This document shows positions 55,950 to 64,000 of a stretch of DNA of 64,000 nucleotides, piece by piece. A program made the translations under genes and the position numbers. The stretch is taken from assembly GCA_017458125.1 (NCBI GenBank), contig JAFTGB010000042.1, positions 1 through 64,000 on the forward strand. The letters are read 5' to 3'. This DNA is from Prevotella sp. GTDB taxonomy: Bacteria; Bacteroidota; Bacteroidia; Bacteroidales; Bacteroidaceae. Under the pieces are notes generated by a model. The model saw nothing but the letters and a program-made list of their open reading frames with translations, ran no database searches and was not told the DNA's origin. The first letter of the stretch is position 1. Every line of letters begins with the position of its first letter.

Positions 55950-56902
55950 GGTGGATTGACTTTCTGCGTGGCATCTCCATGATAGCCATCTTCGTATTCC
56001 ATACGGAGGTGTATTACAAGGAGTACAATGTGTCACCTTATTATCTGTATACCACCAATGCTATCATCTTATTCTATTTTCTTTCAGGCTATCTATTCTA
56101 TCGTGAGTATGGGTTTGATATGAGAAGAAAAGTGGTTTCCATTTTTCGTTCTATGATGATACCATACTTTGTCTTTACCACATTGACAGCTCTTCCTAAA
56201 GCCATTATCCGTCATAGCGATATACACTGGCAGGACGTTTTGATAAATATTATAACCGGCAGAGCTTCATGGTTTATCGTTGCCTTAATTGTAGCAGAAA
56301 TAGCTTTCTCTGCATTATTAGTCATCAGTCGTGGCAAGAACGGTTGGCTGCTACTCATATCAACGGTGTGTTTTATGGCCTACTACGTTGTACCTTTCAA
56401 CCAGCATAATTATTGGCAATGGCAAGACGCTTTATTAACGTTACCTTTTCTTTGCATAGGCTTCCTGTATCATAAGTACGAAAAACATTATGTTTTGCAG
56501 TCGAAAACATCATACTTAGCAGGGCTAAGTATGATACTTATCGGTATTAAACTATATGAACTCCGCCTTGATCTGCCTATGCGCAACATCGCCATCGAAA
56601 ACATACCACTGTTTTTGGCTGATGCCATAGTCTGGCTATTGTTAGTCGTTTCAATAATCAAATATATTCCACACTTCAGATTGATAGAATGGACTGGTCA
56701 ACATTGCATCATCTACTATTTCCTCTGTGGTGGCTGCCCGTTGATAATTTCTACTTTACTTAACAGAATAGGACTTACGTACGACGGCTGTTTCTATTGT
56801 TTTCTGATAGCCTTTCTACTCAGTTATACTTTAGCTACTGTTCTTACAGCAGGTATATATAAATATGTACCGTTTATCATAGGAAAAAATGCCAGAGCTT
56901 AG
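55937..56902 (+). CDS. Acyltransferase 3 family (OafA-like) membrane protein
   Basis: These proteins acylate sugars of cell-surface polysaccharides. The protein begins ERVGWIDFLRGISMIAIFVFH with the conserved Arg and His of the family and has about ten membrane helices. The ATG at 55937 fits the family start; one at 55916 is also in frame. It overlaps the previous gene by 13 bases and the nadA 3' end by 4 bases. AT-rich. A natural partner of the transferase at 54747. Confidence 0.85.
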   Translation: MERVGWIDFLRGISMIAIFVFHTEVYYKEYNVSPYYLYTTNAIILFYFLSGYLFYREYGFDMRRKVVSIFRSMMIPYFVFTTLTALPKAIIRHSDIHWQDVLINIITGRASWFIVALIVAEIAFSALLVISRGKNGWLLLISTVCFMAYYVVPFNQHNYWQWQDALLTLPFLCIGFLYHKYEKHYVLQSKTSYLAGLSMILIGIKLYELRLDLPMRNIAIENIPLFLADAIVWLLLVVSIIKYIPHFRLIEWTGQHCIIYYFLCGGCPLIISTLLNRIGLTYDGCFYCFLIAFLLSYTLATVLTAGIYKYVPFIIGKNARA

Positions 56903-57888
56903 CTAAGCTCCAGCATTCGTTCTATGGGTTTGACGGCATCTTTAGCTATTGCAGGGTCCACTTCTACCGAAGGCCATTCGTACTTCAGACAGTTGTAAAC
57001 CTTCAGCAACGTGTTCATCTTCATATACTGACACTCGTTACACGAGCATTCCAAGCCGCTCTCGCTGATTTCGGGCGGCACGGGTATAAACTCCTTGTCG
57101 GGGCACGTTCGTTGCATCTCGTGCAAAATACCGGCCTCTGTAGCCACAATAAACTGCTTACTACCACTCTGCTGGGCATAGTTCAGCATGGTGGCCGTAC
57201 TGCCTTTGACATCGGCTAAAGCCAAAACAGGACCTTTACACTCCAAATGAGCCATGACAACAGCCTCGGGATATTGTTTCTTCAGTTCGGCAATCTTGTT
57301 GACCGAGAAACGCTCATGCACATGACAGCCACCATTCCAAAGTAGCATCTGACGACCCGTCACCTCATTGATGTAATTGCCTAAGTTATAGTCAGGACCG
57401 AAGATGAGTTTGGCATCCTTCGGCAACTGGTCGACCACCTTCTTGGCATTGCCGGAAGTGACTACAACGTCGGTCAGTGCTTTTACGGCTGCTGTGGTAT
57501 TGACATAACTTACTACTTGATAGCCAGGATGCTCGTCCTTAAACTTTCTGAGGTCTTCGGCATTGCATGAGTCTGCCAGCGAACAACCTGCATTCAAGTC
57601 AGGACACAGCACCGTCTTGTCAGGACTTAGCAGTTTGCAAGTCTCAGCCATGAAGTGGACACCACACATGACCATCATCCGCGCATCAGTCTCTGCAGCT
57701 TTACGAGCCAATGCCAACGAGTCGCCCACAAAGTCGGCAATGTCTTGAATATCACCGACAGTATAGTAATGTGCTAAAATGATGGCATCTTTCTCCTTAC
57801 ACAAACGGCGTATCTCGGCCTTCAAATCAGTACCTTCAGCAACCGGTTCATCAATGTAACCTTTCTCTTTCCACTCAGTTTTCAACAT
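56899..57888 (-). CDS. nadA: Quinolinate synthase
   Basis: NadA condenses iminoaspartate and dihydroxyacetone phosphate to quinolinate with a 4Fe-4S cluster in NAD synthesis. The 329-residue protein has ILAHYYTVGDIQDIADFVGDS, MVMCGVHFMAETCKLLSP, CPDLNAGCSLADSC, and the cluster Cys in the C-terminal SCNECQYMKMNTL. nadB and nadC are not in the window. The start region opens to the oriC-like gap. Confidence 0.96.
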   Translation of the reverse strand: MLKTEWKEKGYIDEPVAEGTDLKAEIRRLCKEKDAIILAHYYTVGDIQDIADFVGDSLALARKAAETDARMMVMCGVHFMAETCKLLSPDKTVLCPDLNAGCSLADSCNAEDLRKFKDEHPGYQVVSYVNTTAAVKALTDVVVTSGNAKKVVDQLPKDAKLIFGPDYNLGNYINEVTGRQMLLWNGGCHVHERFSVNKIAELKKQYPEAVVMAHLECKGPVLALADVKGSTATMLNYAQQSGSKQFIVATEAGILHEMQRTCPDKEFIPVPPEISESGLECSCNECQYMKMNTLLKVYNCLKYEWPSVEVDPAIAKDAVKPIERMLELS

Positions 57889-58283
57889 CGTATTATTTTT
57901 ATTTTCTTTTTATTTTTTCTTTTAAAAAAAGAAATGAATAGGATGATATGACGTTGAAAAGTGCAAAACTTCTTCTGCTTTTTCTTGACTGATAGGTTAT
58001 TCACCCTTAACAGTGTCTTTTCTACATCCTTTGTGGATAGTTTCTTTTTGATAATAAGTCAAATAAGTATTTTATCCACCATTTTCTTTTTCGGTGCAAA
58101 ATTAATAAGTTTATATCTTTTTCAAGCCAAAAATGGTGGAAAAGTTACGGATAAAGGTTTATTTTATGCGTGAAATTCACAATAGGGCAGGTGAGCGTTG
58201 GATTATTTCTGCGTTGTCAACAAGTTATTATGTGTTTTATCCACACAGTTATCCACAACTTTTTCGTAACTTTGCAGGCAGAA
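57889..58283. other. Candidate origin of replication (DnaA boxes in AT-rich gap)
   Basis: The gap between nadA (minus) and the methyltransferase gene (plus) is strongly AT-rich. DnaA boxes: two perfect TTATCCACA (58237-58245 and 58249-58257, 12 bases apart), TTATCCACC (58072-58080), TTATTCACC (57997-58005) and the inverse TGTGGATAG (58032-58040). T-rich and A-rich tracts stand at 57893-57935 and 58080-58120. dnaA itself is not near. No coding sequence is recognised. Confidence 0.65.
58267..58274 (+). promoter_or_regulatory. -7 box of the TrmH-family gene
   Basis: TAACTTTG followed by CAGG, 10 bases before the ATG at 58284 and 9 bases after the last DnaA box. Confidence 0.6.
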
Positions 58284-58814
58284 ATGAGAAAAATCAGAAC
58301 CATAGAGATGCAGCGCCTTACGGTGGAGGAGTATCGTGAGGCTGAGAAGTTGCCGTTGATTGTTGTATTGGACGATGTTCGTTCGATGTATAACATAGGT
58401 AGTGTATTCCGTACTTGCGATGCCTTCCGGGTAGCAGCAGTATATCTGTGTGGCATTTGTCAAACGCCGCCGTCTACTGAAATTCACAAGACAGCTCTCG
58501 GAGCTGAGGAGAGTGTCAGCTGGAAGTATTTTACTACGGCAATAGAAGCCGTTGCAACACTGAAAAACGAGGGCTATACCGTACTTTCAGTAGAACAGGT
58601 AGAACATAGTACCAAACTACAGACATTCGTGCCGCAACGAGGTAAGAAATATGCCGTAGTGCTTGGCAACGAAGTGAAAGGCGTCCACCAGGAAGTGGTA
58701 GACGCCTCGGACGGTTGTCTGGAGATACCACAATTGGGCACCAAGCACTCCATGAATGTCTCCGTAACAGCCGGCATCATCATTTATAAGTTTGCCGAAG
58801 AATTAATACTCTGA
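58284..58814 (+). CDS. TrmH/SpoU-family RNA 2'-O-methyltransferase
   Basis: These SPOUT enzymes methylate ribose in tRNA or rRNA. The 176-residue protein has the SpoU motifs: VVLDDVRSMYNIGSVFRTCDAF (motif 1, with Asn and Arg), VVLGNEVKGVHQEVV (motif 2), IPQLGTKHSMNVSVTAGI (motif 3, SAM knot). A shorter start (ATG 24 bases later) is possible. RNA substrate not determined. Third positions here are G/T-rich, unlike the plus-strand genes on the other side of the gap. Confidence 0.9.
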   Translation: MRKIRTIEMQRLTVEEYREAEKLPLIVVLDDVRSMYNIGSVFRTCDAFRVAAVYLCGICQTPPSTEIHKTALGAEESVSWKYFTTAIEAVATLKNEGYTVLSVEQVEHSTKLQTFVPQRGKKYAVVLGNEVKGVHQEVVDASDGCLEIPQLGTKHSMNVSVTAGIIIYKFAEELIL

Positions 58815-58949
58815 AAGTAAATAACTGATCTTTCGCAAGTGAATATTCATTCATCAAGCGACTAATAGGGCGAGGTGTTTTAAATCAAGAGTTTGCAGGG
58901 ATTTGAAAAATTTTCCTGTTTCGAGGGAGGGGAAGTGTGGAGTTTTGCA

Positions 58950-58957
58950 TAACTTTG
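58950..58957 (+). promoter_or_regulatory. -7 box of the thioesterase gene
   Basis: TAACTTTG followed by CAGCC, 34 bases before the ATG at 58992. Confidence 0.6.
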
Positions 58958-58991
58958 CAGCCGAATTCATAGGCTAGTTTAGTTTTCAGTG

Positions 58992-59420
58992 ATGGTACAA
59001 GAAGTAAATAACGGCTATAGACATATCTTGCCGATTCAGATTCGATTCAACGACGTGGATAAGTTTGGCCACGTCAACAATACCGTTTATTTTCAGTTCT
59101 ACGATACGGCCAAGACCGAGTACTTTGCCACCGTTTGCGAGGATGTGGATTGGGAGCGCGTAGCCATTGTGGTAGCGAAGATCGAGGCCGACTTCGTGTC
59201 ACAGATCAAGGCAGGCGACCATATCGCAGCGCGTACGCGTACGACGAAGATTGGCAATAAGAGTTTCCATCTCGAACAGGACATTATCGATGTTGATACC
59301 CTGGAGGTGAAGTGCCGTTGCGCTTCAGTGATGGTGCTCTACGACTTGGAGCATCATCAGACCATGCCCTTCCCAGATGCCTGGCGCCAGGCTATCCGTC
59401 AGTACGACGGACTGGAGTGA
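58992..59420 (+). CDS. Acyl-CoA thioesterase, 4HBT (hotdog) family
   Basis: A 142-residue hotdog-fold protein. The signature RFNDVDKFGHVNNTVYFQFYDTAK contains the catalytic Asp (RFNDVD) of the 4-hydroxybenzoyl-CoA thioesterase type and the HVNN motif. It likely hydrolyses acyl-CoA; substrate unknown. Single-gene transcript by its promoter and the convergent polA behind it. Confidence 0.9.
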   Translation: MVQEVNNGYRHILPIQIRFNDVDKFGHVNNTVYFQFYDTAKTEYFATVCEDVDWERVAIVVAKIEADFVSQIKAGDHIAARTRTTKIGNKSFHLEQDIIDVDTLEVKCRCASVMVLYDLEHHQTMPFPDAWRQAIRQYDGLE

Positions 59421-59731
59421 AATTGTGTAGTACACACGCTAAGACATTAAGACATCTGGTTTGCACATTCGGTTGCAAATATACAAACTTATATTGATTA
59501 CACAAAATGTGTAACACAAAATGTGTAATTGATTAAGAAAGTTTAAAGAAACAACTGGTACAGATACATGTTTCACGCCGTGATTAGCTTGGACTCTAAT
59601 CGAGGGATTAGTCACTTGCATGCCGTTTAGATTATAAGTCGGCCATTACAAGTGTAAGTAAATTTTTCTTCATATTACGATATATTTGATGAATAACTCT
59701 ACAAAACAAATACTTTTTTCAATGACGACTA
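59421..59731. other. Non-coding gap with tandem operator-like repeats and an orphan promoter
   Basis: Between thioesterase and polA ends (convergent). TTACACA-AAA-TGTGTAA occurs twice in tandem (59493-59534), and TGTGTA-G-TACACA at 59424-59436. A minus-strand promoter (TTTG 59503-59506; TATATTTGC 59475-59483) overlaps the first repeat, but no gene that I recognise lies downstream of it. No tRNA-like fold was found. Confidence 0.55.
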
Positions 59732-62497
59732 TCAATGGGCCTCGAGCCAATTGTCGCCAAAGCCAGAATCAGCCACGAGGGGAACAGCCATGTGGAAGGC
59801 ATTCTGCATCTCTTCGAGGACGATGTGCTCCACCTTTTCCTTCTCATCCGGATAGACGCTGAAGTTGAGTTCGTCGTGTACCTGGAGAATCATCTTAGAA
59901 CGGATATTTTCAGCCTTGAAACGTTCAAAAATGCGAATCATCGCCACCTTAATAATGTCGGCAGCTGTACCCTGAATGGGTGCATTGATAGCGTTACGTT
60001 CAGCAAAGCCACGAACCACACTATTGGCACTGTTGATGTCAGGCAGATAGCGGCGCCGACCGAAAAGAGTGGTGACATAACCCTGCTGGCGTGCTACCTC
60101 TTTTGCTTCCTCCATATACTGATGTACCTGTGGGAAAGTCTCAAAATATCCGTCTATCAGCATCTTGGCTTCTTCGCGAGGGATGTCTAACCGTTCGGCT
60201 AAGCCGAAGACGGTGATACCGTAGATGATGCCGAAGTTAGCACGTTTTGATTTAGTACGTTCGTCACGAGTCACTTCATCTATCGGTTTCTTATAGATGT
60301 TAGCTGCTGTTGCCGCATGCAGGTCTTTACCTTCACGGAATACTTCTATCATGTGTTCATCATTCGAAAGATGCGCCATCACACGCAGCTCTATCTGACT
60401 ATAGTCGGCAGAGAAGAACAGGCAACCGGGTTCTGGGATGAAAGCCTTACGAATTTCTTTTCCATCTTCACCCCGTATGGGAATGTTCTGAAGATTAGGG
60501 TCAGAGGATGAAAGTCTTCCTGTCGCCGTGATGGTTTGGTTGAAGGAGGTATGGATATGTCCTGTTTTTGGATTAATCAGTTTTGGCAGTGCTTCAATAT
60601 AGGTGCCTAACAGTTTCTTCAAACCACGATGGTCGAGTATTAGACCCACGATTTCGTGTTTGTGGCGCAGCTGTTGCAGCACTTCCTCTGAGGTGACGTA
60701 CTGACCGGTTTTCGTCTTCTTGGGTTTCTCTACGATTTTCATTTTGGCAAATAGTATGTCACCCACCTGTTTAGGCGAAGCGATATTAAACTGTTCACCG
60801 GCTAACTCGTAAATGCGTTTTTCTATATTCAGCATGCGCTCAGAAAACTGCCTGGAGGTTTCTTTCAGCGACTCTGTGTCTAAGCAGACGCCATTCATCT
60901 CCATCTCTGCCAGTACGGGCATCAGCGGCATCTCTATATTATAAAAGAGGTCTTCGCATTCATGTTTCTTCAGTTCGGGCTCCAGCTTGTTTTTCAGTTG
61001 TAGGGTGATGTCGGCATCTTCGCAGGCATATTCATAGACAAGGGTGGGGGAGAGGTCGCGCATGGATTTCTGATTTTTACCCTTTGGTCCTATCAGCTCA
61101 TCAATATGGATGGTCTTATAATGCAAGTACACTTCAGCCATGTAATCCATGTTGTGACGCAATTCTGGTTGTATGAGGTAGTGGGCTATCATGGTGTCCC
61201 ACATTTTACCCTTTAGTTCAATGTCATAGTTTCGCAACACCTCTAAGTCGTACTTCAGGTTCTGACCTATTTTCAGAATATTGGGGTTCTCATAGAGAGA
61301 TTTAAATATATTAACAATTTGCAACGCTTCTTTACGATTAGCGGGAACAGGCACGTAAAAGGCCTCATGTTCTTTGATGGAGAAGCTCAAACCTACCAAT
61401 TCTGCATCAATGGCTGACGTGCTGGTGGTTTCTGTATCTAAAACGAGAAAATCTTTTGTTAAGAAATAATCACAAAGTTTTCTCATTTCTTCCTCATTTT
61501 CAATAAGTTTGTATTGATGAACCGTTGTTTTTAAGGTCTCAAAATTTAAAAATTCTCCGTCGTTCGTACCCTCGGGTGCAAATTCTGCGAATAAATCGAG
61601 TTGGGTATTAACGGTTTTTGCTTTTGTTTCAGATTTTTTAAATATCTTGCTGGCCAGTGTCTTAAACTCCAAGTCGTCGAGTATTTTGCTCAACTCCTCC
61701 TCGTTGGGTTCCTTTACCTTGAGTTCCTCCATGTTGAGTTCGATGGGCACATCGGTACGGATGGTGGCGAGAAATTTCGAGAGCTTGATGTCGTCGATGT
61801 GGGTTTCCACTTTTGTCTTCAGCGCACCCTTCAGTTCAGCAGTACGGCTAATGAGACTTTCTACTGTCCCAAACTCATTAATAAGTTTAACAGCTGTCTT
61901 CTCACCCACACCAGGACAACCGGGGAAGTTGTCTGCTGAGTCGCCCATCAATGCCAACAAATCGATGACGGCTGATGTCGATGGAATGGCATATTTTGTT
62001 TTTACTTCTTCTATGCCCATCGTCTCGTAACCGCCACCATGGCGTGGACGATAGATGAACACGTTTTCGGTGACCAGCTGTCCGTAGTCTTTGTCTGGTG
62101 TAAGCATATAGGTGCTGATACCGGCCTGTCCTGCCTTTGTAGCTAAGGTGCCGATGACATCGTCTGCCTCAAAGCCGTCAACTTGCAGTATGGGTATGTT
62201 CCATGCACGAAGCAAGTCTTTGATGATAGGCACCGATTTCCGTATGTCTTCCGGTGTAGCCTCACGTTGGGCTTTGTATGCAGGATAGGCTTCGCTGCGG
62301 AAGGTAGGACCGTGGGGGTCAAAGGCTACACCGAGATGGGTGGGTTGCTCCTTGGTGAGCACTTCCTGCAAGGTGTTGACAAAACCCATGATGGCTGACG
62401 TATTGAGTCCCTTCGAGTTGATACGTGGATTTTTGATAAAGGCATAGTACGACCTATAGATGAGTGCGTAGGCGTCTAAAAGGAATAGTTTATCCAT
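59732..62497 (-). CDS. polA: DNA polymerase I
   Basis: The 921-residue protein has three parts: 5' nuclease (LFLLDAYALIYRSYYAF; GDSADNFPGCPGVGEKTA), 3'-5' exonuclease with its acidic residues kept (LDTETTSTSA, GQNLKYDLEVL, YACEDADITLQ) and the family A polymerase (DYSQIELRVMAH motif A; RANFGIIYGITVFGLA motif B; QVHDELNFSV motif C). Proofreading therefore looks intact. The ATG at 62497 (MDKLFLLDAYALIYR) is chosen; the longer frame reads upstream DNA. Confidence 0.97.
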   Translation of the reverse strand: MDKLFLLDAYALIYRSYYAFIKNPRINSKGLNTSAIMGFVNTLQEVLTKEQPTHLGVAFDPHGPTFRSEAYPAYKAQREATPEDIRKSVPIIKDLLRAWNIPILQVDGFEADDVIGTLATKAGQAGISTYMLTPDKDYGQLVTENVFIYRPRHGGGYETMGIEEVKTKYAIPSTSAVIDLLALMGDSADNFPGCPGVGEKTAVKLINEFGTVESLISRTAELKGALKTKVETHIDDIKLSKFLATIRTDVPIELNMEELKVKEPNEEELSKILDDLEFKTLASKIFKKSETKAKTVNTQLDLFAEFAPEGTNDGEFLNFETLKTTVHQYKLIENEEEMRKLCDYFLTKDFLVLDTETTSTSAIDAELVGLSFSIKEHEAFYVPVPANRKEALQIVNIFKSLYENPNILKIGQNLKYDLEVLRNYDIELKGKMWDTMIAHYLIQPELRHNMDYMAEVYLHYKTIHIDELIGPKGKNQKSMRDLSPTLVYEYACEDADITLQLKNKLEPELKKHECEDLFYNIEMPLMPVLAEMEMNGVCLDTESLKETSRQFSERMLNIEKRIYELAGEQFNIASPKQVGDILFAKMKIVEKPKKTKTGQYVTSEEVLQQLRHKHEIVGLILDHRGLKKLLGTYIEALPKLINPKTGHIHTSFNQTITATGRLSSSDPNLQNIPIRGEDGKEIRKAFIPEPGCLFFSADYSQIELRVMAHLSNDEHMIEVFREGKDLHAATAANIYKKPIDEVTRDERTKSKRANFGIIYGITVFGLAERLDIPREEAKMLIDGYFETFPQVHQYMEEAKEVARQQGYVTTLFGRRRYLPDINSANSVVRGFAERNAINAPIQGTAADIIKVAMIRIFERFKAENIRSKMILQVHDELNFSVYPDEKEKVEHIVLEEMQNAFHMAVPLVADSGFGDNWLEAH

Positions 62498-62558
62498 AAC
62501 ATATTGCAATTTTCGCGTAAAATTACTAATTTTTTTTCTCTTTCCAATTATTTTCACT

Positions 62559-62566
62559 ATTTTTGT
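62559..62566 (+). promoter_or_regulatory. -7 box of the polyprenyl synthase gene
   Basis: TATTTTTG followed by TGGG, 18 bases before the ATG at 62585. Confidence 0.5.
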
Positions 62567-62584
62567 GGGAAAAATATTCGTTGT

Positions 62585-63562
62585 ATGGATTATTTAAGCA
62601 TTATAAAGCAGCCGATAGTTAAAGATTTGGACGATTTCATCGCTCTCTTTAGTGAGGCTTTAAGTCACGATGATGGTTTGTTGGGTTCGGCATTAAGCCA
62701 TATCAGACAACGCGGCGGTAAACGTATGCGCCCCATGCTGATGTTGCTGATGGCTCGCAGTTGCGGACAAATTTCGGATGTCACCCAGCATGCTGCCGTA
62801 GGACTTGAACTGCTGCATACAGCTTCGCTTGTGCATGACGATGTGGTGGATGAAAGCAGTGAGCGCCGAGGCCAGGCTTCCGTTAATGCTTCCTATAATA
62901 ATAAGGTAGCCGTGCTGGTGGGTGATTATATCCTGTCTACTGCCTTGTTGCATGTGTCGTACACTGGAAATCGCCGCATCATTGAATACCTGGCAAAACT
63001 GGGACGCACGTTGGCGGCTGGCGAAATATTGCAGTTGTCAAACATTCAGAATGAGGAAATCTCGGAGGATGTCTACTATCGTGTCATAGAACAGAAGACT
63101 GCTGCTCTCTTCGAGGCTTGTGCTGCCATCGGTGCATTGTCGGCAGGTGCTGATGAGGAGGCACTTCAAAAAGCGATGACCTTTGGGCGCTATTTAGGTG
63201 TCATGTTCCAGATACGTGACGACATCTTCGATTATTTTGACTCTAAGGAAATAGGTAAGCCTACGGGTAATGATATGACGGAAGGAAAGCTGACTCTCCC
63301 CGTCATTTATGCCTTGAACAGTACTGATTTTGAGGCTATGCACACGTTAGCTCGTAAGGTGAAGGCAGGAACCATCAATGAGGATGAAATCGCTGTTTTA
63401 GTGGAGTTTACCAAGCAGCAGGGTGGCATAGAGTATGCTGAACGAAAGATGCAGGAGTTCAGCGGTCTTTGCAAGCAATATATTAAAGAAAACGTAAAAG
63501 AAAAGGCCATCAGCGACTCACTGACAGCCTATGTTGACTACGTTGTCCAGCGCAACTATTAA
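62585..63562 (+). CDS. Polyprenyl diphosphate synthase (long-chain, trans)
   Basis: Makes the side chain of menaquinone, probably octaprenyl to undecaprenyl range. The 325-residue protein has HIRQRGGKRMRPMLMLL, the first Asp-rich motif (SLVHDDVVDE, near 83) and the second (FQIRDDIFDYF, near 212) plus GNDMTEGKLTLPVIYAL. The chain length cannot be read from sequence with confidence. Divergent from polA. Confidence 0.93.
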   Translation: MDYLSIIKQPIVKDLDDFIALFSEALSHDDGLLGSALSHIRQRGGKRMRPMLMLLMARSCGQISDVTQHAAVGLELLHTASLVHDDVVDESSERRGQASVNASYNNKVAVLVGDYILSTALLHVSYTGNRRIIEYLAKLGRTLAAGEILQLSNIQNEEISEDVYYRVIEQKTAALFEACAAIGALSAGADEEALQKAMTFGRYLGVMFQIRDDIFDYFDSKEIGKPTGNDMTEGKLTLPVIYALNSTDFEAMHTLARKVKAGTINEDEIAVLVEFTKQQGGIEYAERKMQEFSGLCKQYIKENVKEKAISDSLTAYVDYVVQRNY

Positions 63563-63569
63563 GTAATCG

Positions 63570-63834
63570 TTAAAAATAAGTTGGCACTATAGTCGTTGTT
63601 CAGACCACCCCTACCCCCTCCTAACTTAGGAGGGGAATTGATTACTACCGTATGGTGTAGACGCTACTATGGCGTGCAAGGTAACTGTTTCCCCTCCTAA
63701 CTTAGAGGGAATTGATTACTACCGTATGGTGTAGACGCTACTATGGCGTGCAAGGTAACTGTTTCCCCTCCTAAGTTAGGAGGGGGTAGGGGTGGTCTGA
63801 ACAGGCTTATCAATTTGTATCAACTTATTTTTAA
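63570..63834. mobile_element. MITE-like element or composite intergenic repeat
   Basis: Outer inverted repeat TTAAAAATAAGTTG (63570-63583) matches 63821-63834 exactly. Inner inverted repeats of 38-39 bases (63597-63635; 63765-63803) end in CCCCTCCTAA-C-TTAGGAGGGG. Between them are two tandem copies with period 74 (from 63635 and 63709). No transposase frame. The right end covers the deoC stop codon. Confidence 0.65.
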
Positions 63835-64000
63835 AAGAACTTCGTCTCGTGCCCCACGACCTCTGACAGCAGCAGGTTAGCCAGTCGGCTGGTACCCATG
63901 CGGAACCACTGGTTGGTCAGCCACTTCTCTCCTAACACTTCTTTGACAATAGTATACATGGTTATTGCATCCATTACACTGTTAAGTCCGCCAGCGGGTT
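63831..64000 (-). CDS. deoC: Deoxyribose-phosphate aldolase, C-terminal end
   Basis: The last 55 or so residues of a minus-strand gene that enters from the right edge. The sequence PAGGLNSVMDAITMYTIV, then LGEKWLTN and FRMGTSRLANLLLSE, matches the C-terminal part of DeoC (PAGG loop, DA, and FRxGxSxLAN), which splits deoxyribose 5-phosphate into glyceraldehyde 3-phosphate and acetaldehyde. Its stop lies within the outer repeat of the neighbouring element. Confidence 0.75.
   Translation of the reverse strand, partial: PAGGLNSVMDAITMYTIVKEVLGEKWLTNQWFRMGTSRLANLLLSEVVGHETKFF

Noticed and set aside
59421-59731. tRNA or other structured RNA gene
   Set aside because: No cloverleaf, no conserved TTC-loop or anticodon stem found on either strand.
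63570-63834. Insertion sequence
   Set aside because: No reading frame for a transposase and too short; kept as a MITE-like element only.

Overview
The window looks like chromosomal DNA of a member of the Bacteroidales, most likely Prevotella or a close relative. The evidence is: many promoters of the Bacteroidota type (-7 box TAnnTTTG, often with TTTG about 20 bases upstream); type IX secretion features (a PorZ homologue and several short C-terminal sorting-like tails); an S46 dipeptidyl-peptidase; a GH3-family protein; LruC-type lipoproteins; a hybrid-system-like AraC regulator; and pectin-active enzymes with the long multidomain layout usual in this group. The species is not determined.

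Layout. Bases 1-5746 (minus) hold rimP-nusA-infB-sufB, the last cut by the window edge. dusB follows on plus. Bases 6857-20040 form a plant cell wall (pectin) region: a CE12 rhamnogalacturonan acetylesterase and CE8 pectin methylesterase on minus, a divergent GH95 enzyme on plus, then a CE2-type esterase and a membrane AraC regulator on minus. No SusC/SusD pair is present. Bases 20116-25565 hold ruvB, coaD, ybeY, a LOG-family gene, a DEAD-box helicase and a small lipoprotein. Bases 25641-31718 look like one minus operon (LruC-type lipoprotein, SpmA/SpmB fusion, flippase, S46 peptidase). A second LruC-type lipoprotein is divergent at 31921-33207, followed by two small paralogous peptide genes. 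Bases 34120-41810 are another minus operon (GH3-family protein, Ig-like lipoprotein, DUF3108 protein, Dna2-like nuclease-helicase). Then come ychF, lgt, mutS, a DUF6359-like exported protein, and a plus operon leuS-yitT-rdgB-porZ-glycosyltransferase-acyltransferase. nadA, an rRNA/tRNA methyltransferase gene, a thioesterase, polA, a polyprenyl synthase and the 3' end of deoC close the window.

Most unusual features. (1) Two tandem small genes share promoter, leader-like N-terminus and a poly-C tract; the tract is 9 C in one and 8 C in the other, so one is in frame from the conserved ATG and the other is not, as expected of phase variation. (2) Two intergenic regions carry arrays of three direct plus three inverted copies of a T-run/CCG unit at a 21-22 bp period, both between divergent genes. 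(3) The AT-rich gap at 57889-58283 holds five DnaA-box-like sites, two of them perfect, and the base skew of genes appears to switch there, so it is a candidate chromosomal origin. (4) Short word-like repeats repeatedly supply start codons, signal peptides or linkers of real genes. (5) A 265 bp element with nested inverted repeats and two 74 bp tandem copies fills the gap before deoC.

Limits: everything was read by eye; family names rest on motif recognition, not on searches. Start codons were moved downstream of the longest reading frame where a promoter lies inside it.
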